From the NCBI GenBank assembly GCA_014925825.1, contig JACGCK010000103.1, positions 103,266 through 167,265 on the forward strand: a DNA stretch of 64,000 nucleotides. Direction: 5' to 3'. The position numbers and the translations under genes are program-made. This stretch comes from Pholiota molesta. Lineage: Eukaryota; Basidiomycota; Agaricomycetes; Agaricales; Strophariaceae. Of this stretch, positions 62,291-64,000 are shown piece by piece. The notes under the pieces are model-generated. The model had not been told where the DNA came from. It did not search any database and worked only from the letters and a program-made list of their open reading frames with translations. Every line of letters begins with the position of its first letter. The first letter of the stretch is position 1.

Positions 62291-63409
62291 GGAGTGCGGG
62301 CTGGGGGGTGGGAGGTTGATGCGCGGGAGGAGAGCGTGGTGGATAAGAGGGCGGGTTGTGAAGAGTGGCTTTATGAACGTGGTTGGGGTGATTGGGATGA
62401 TCTAGACATGTACTGAAGGTTTAACGGCTTAGGTCTATGGGGAGAATTCAACAATTTTGGGTGAGGCTCTCCGTGCAAATTTCAAACCTGCAAGTAATTT
62501 CCTCAGTCATAATGAGAGGAGGTTCGGACTGATTATTTATCTGTACCTTGAAACCTGCTTTGGCGTCTAAGGTCAAGCGTAAATCGATCATGGATGTATT
62601 CGCGAAAGGTAGAGATTGACTCGATGGCGACGCGCATGCGAAGGAGGGACGAAAAAGTGCAAAGCAGTGTACACCAATTAGTATGACAGGTAGAAAATAA
62701 TATACATACGTTCTGTACGTGTTTCTTCGATATGTGATTGCTTTCCATTCCTCCATCGGAATATGTTTTTTGGAGTTTTGTCAAAACAAAGTGAGGCCGT
62801 CCGCCAACGAAAGACATAACAAACGAACATTTTCTACGGAATTCATATTATACCAAGCCACATATCTAGTACTATGTACATCACTGAGCCAATCCTTCCA
62901 CTTGCGTCATTCCCATATCCATATGCGTAACACTGTACATGTGCATGTGCATATGATAAACCGTTTACCGCCGATGGCATAGACATCAATCAGCAAAAAC
63001 AATAACGGGCTGGGAAAACATATGCATAAGTACTCGGTGTATCTTGATCTCTAACTGCGTACATAAAGGCTCTCAAGCTTCAGGACATCGGTACCACTGC
63101 CTCCCTTCAACGCCTTTCCTTTCTCCAATCCCCGACTTGATCATCATTTCACGGGCCGGTCGGGCTTCGACAGAATTGCGGAAGAATCGTGGCATCCGGG
63201 TATCTTGATTCTTCCTCCCGTCGATAGCATTTCCATCCGTCGTCTACATTCCGGAGATTCCTCGACAGCCTCCCACTCATTCCCTGCTGCTCCGTGGCCC
63301 CACACGACTACTCGCCATGACCCAATCCACACCCTATCTACGGAGAAAAAAGTTCAACGACGGTCGAATGGGAACCTTCAAAGCAATGCGCGCACCTCGT
63401 ACAAACTCA
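62291..63409. repeat. Inverted copy C of the Ser/Pro-rich gene 3' flank
   Basis: The reverse complement matches 31,548-32,500, for example the frame for INVYAIG...RFI near 62,950-63,000 and the CCGGCCCGTGA motif near 63,150. More diverged than A versus B. No gene was called. Confidence 0.65.
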
Positions 63410-64000
63410 CTCCTCCATAGCGCGTTCAGCTCGATAGCGGCTCCGCAAGCCCTCCCCACGAACCCTTCGACGTCCTCCGGCGCGATACCGTGCATCCTTG
63501 CAGCCTCGCGGAGCAGCTGGATGTTGGCGGGGTCGTCCGGTGCACCGCCAAGAACCGCTCATCTATCAGCCAACGGAAGGCTGCGGAGCTGAGATTGCGC
63601 TCCAGCCACAACAGTAAGGCGTCGGTGGAAACGTTTGCGAGGACGCTTGGGATCGCCGTTGGAGCACTTGAAGACGACGAGCCGGTGGGAACGGCTGGAT
63701 GTTGGGATGATGATGATGGCGACGACGAGGACGATGATGACGTTGGAGGAGGCGATGTCCCCCGTTAGAGGAAGGAGAGGGTAAGTAAATGTCATCAATG
63801 TTAGCGCTACCACGTCGCTGAGCCGTTCGTCGATCTAGTCCTTCCTCGTTACGCGCTCGTGACAGCGGGTCTGGAGCATGGGGTCCTCCGTGTGATTCGC
63901 CGACGTCGACGACGATGATGATGTTTCAGGTGGCGATGCCCCGCCGCCAGAGGAAGTAGTGGGTGAGTGAAAGTCGACACCATCAGCCCTATCACGGTGC
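63410..64000 (-). pseudogene. Ser/Pro-rich orphan gene, copy C (3' part, continues beyond window)
   Basis: On the minus strand, frames encode the C-terminal domain of the family: LLWLERNLSSAAFRWLIDERFL, then after a frame change near 63,540, PANIQLLREAARMHGIAPEDVEGFVGRAC. The domain differs from copies A/B at many residues but keeps length and pattern, which points to protein-level constraint. Upstream (63,680-64,000) is the Ser/Asp-rich low-complexity part, in shifting frames. The 5' part lies beyond the right edge. As read it has at least two frame changes. It is also possible that it is a functional gene with sequence errors. Confidence 0.6.

Overview
The window looks like a repeat-rich, accessory or subtelomere-like stretch of a basidiomycete (Agaricomycetes-type mushroom) nuclear genome. 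The evidence is short spliceosomal introns of 45-60 bp with CTGA(T/C)-like branch sites, expanded F-box and NACHT (NLR-like) gene families, a fungal DIRS-like retrotransposon, a chromodomain Ty3/Gypsy element, and several non-autonomous TIR transposons with clear target-site duplications (TSDs). No rRNA or tRNA gene was seen.

Layout. 1-4,970: a DIRS-like retrotransposon on the minus strand (gag, RT-RNase H with an intron, tyrosine recombinase), its recombinase ORF cut by a hAT-like element at 45-1,383. 5,945-6,170: a decayed fragment of a multi-exon gene family that recurs later. 7,623-10,074: an F-box pseudogene carrying a hAT-like element with a perfect 8-bp TSD. 11,633-13,119: a GTTTAAAC-rich element with long inverted repeats; an NLR-like gene (13,113-15,087) runs into its end. 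19,389-26,167: a complete chromovirus with two 265-bp LTRs, ATTAG TSD, open gag and broken pol.

About 16-35 kb and 44-60 kb are two copies of one large segmental duplication, called A and B. Each has an F-box gene or remnant, a shared repeat block, a divergent pair (a small minus-strand ORF and a plus-strand five-exon Ser/Pro-rich gene), a shared downstream flank, and a second F-box remnant. B carries two insertions absent from A: a gag-only non-autonomous LTR element (49,439-51,476) and a 2.3-kb TIR element with a 9-bp TSD (54,382-56,724). Copy A carries the chromovirus at a site that is empty in B. A third, inverted copy (C) of the Ser/Pro-rich gene enters at the right edge. Between A and B lie an intact F-box gene (35,821-37,254), an F-box pseudogene (38,491-39,904) and AGCGTG-rich repeats.

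The most unusual locus is at 60,754-62,290: a gene for a probable secreted protein in which at least ten tandem micro-exons, mostly exactly 33 nt, each encode one 11-residue amphipathic repeat (types FQKAGQAIKSG and FQKFGQKVKQG). Introns of 45-58 bp separate them, and all repeat introns are in phase 1. The exon-intron pair has itself been tandemly duplicated.

Many reading frames are broken by one- or two-base differences, often in homopolymers. Some breaks are certainly biological (insertions with TSDs, a 10-bp duplication, nonsense codons). The single-base ones could partly be residual assembly errors, and this limits several of the calls.
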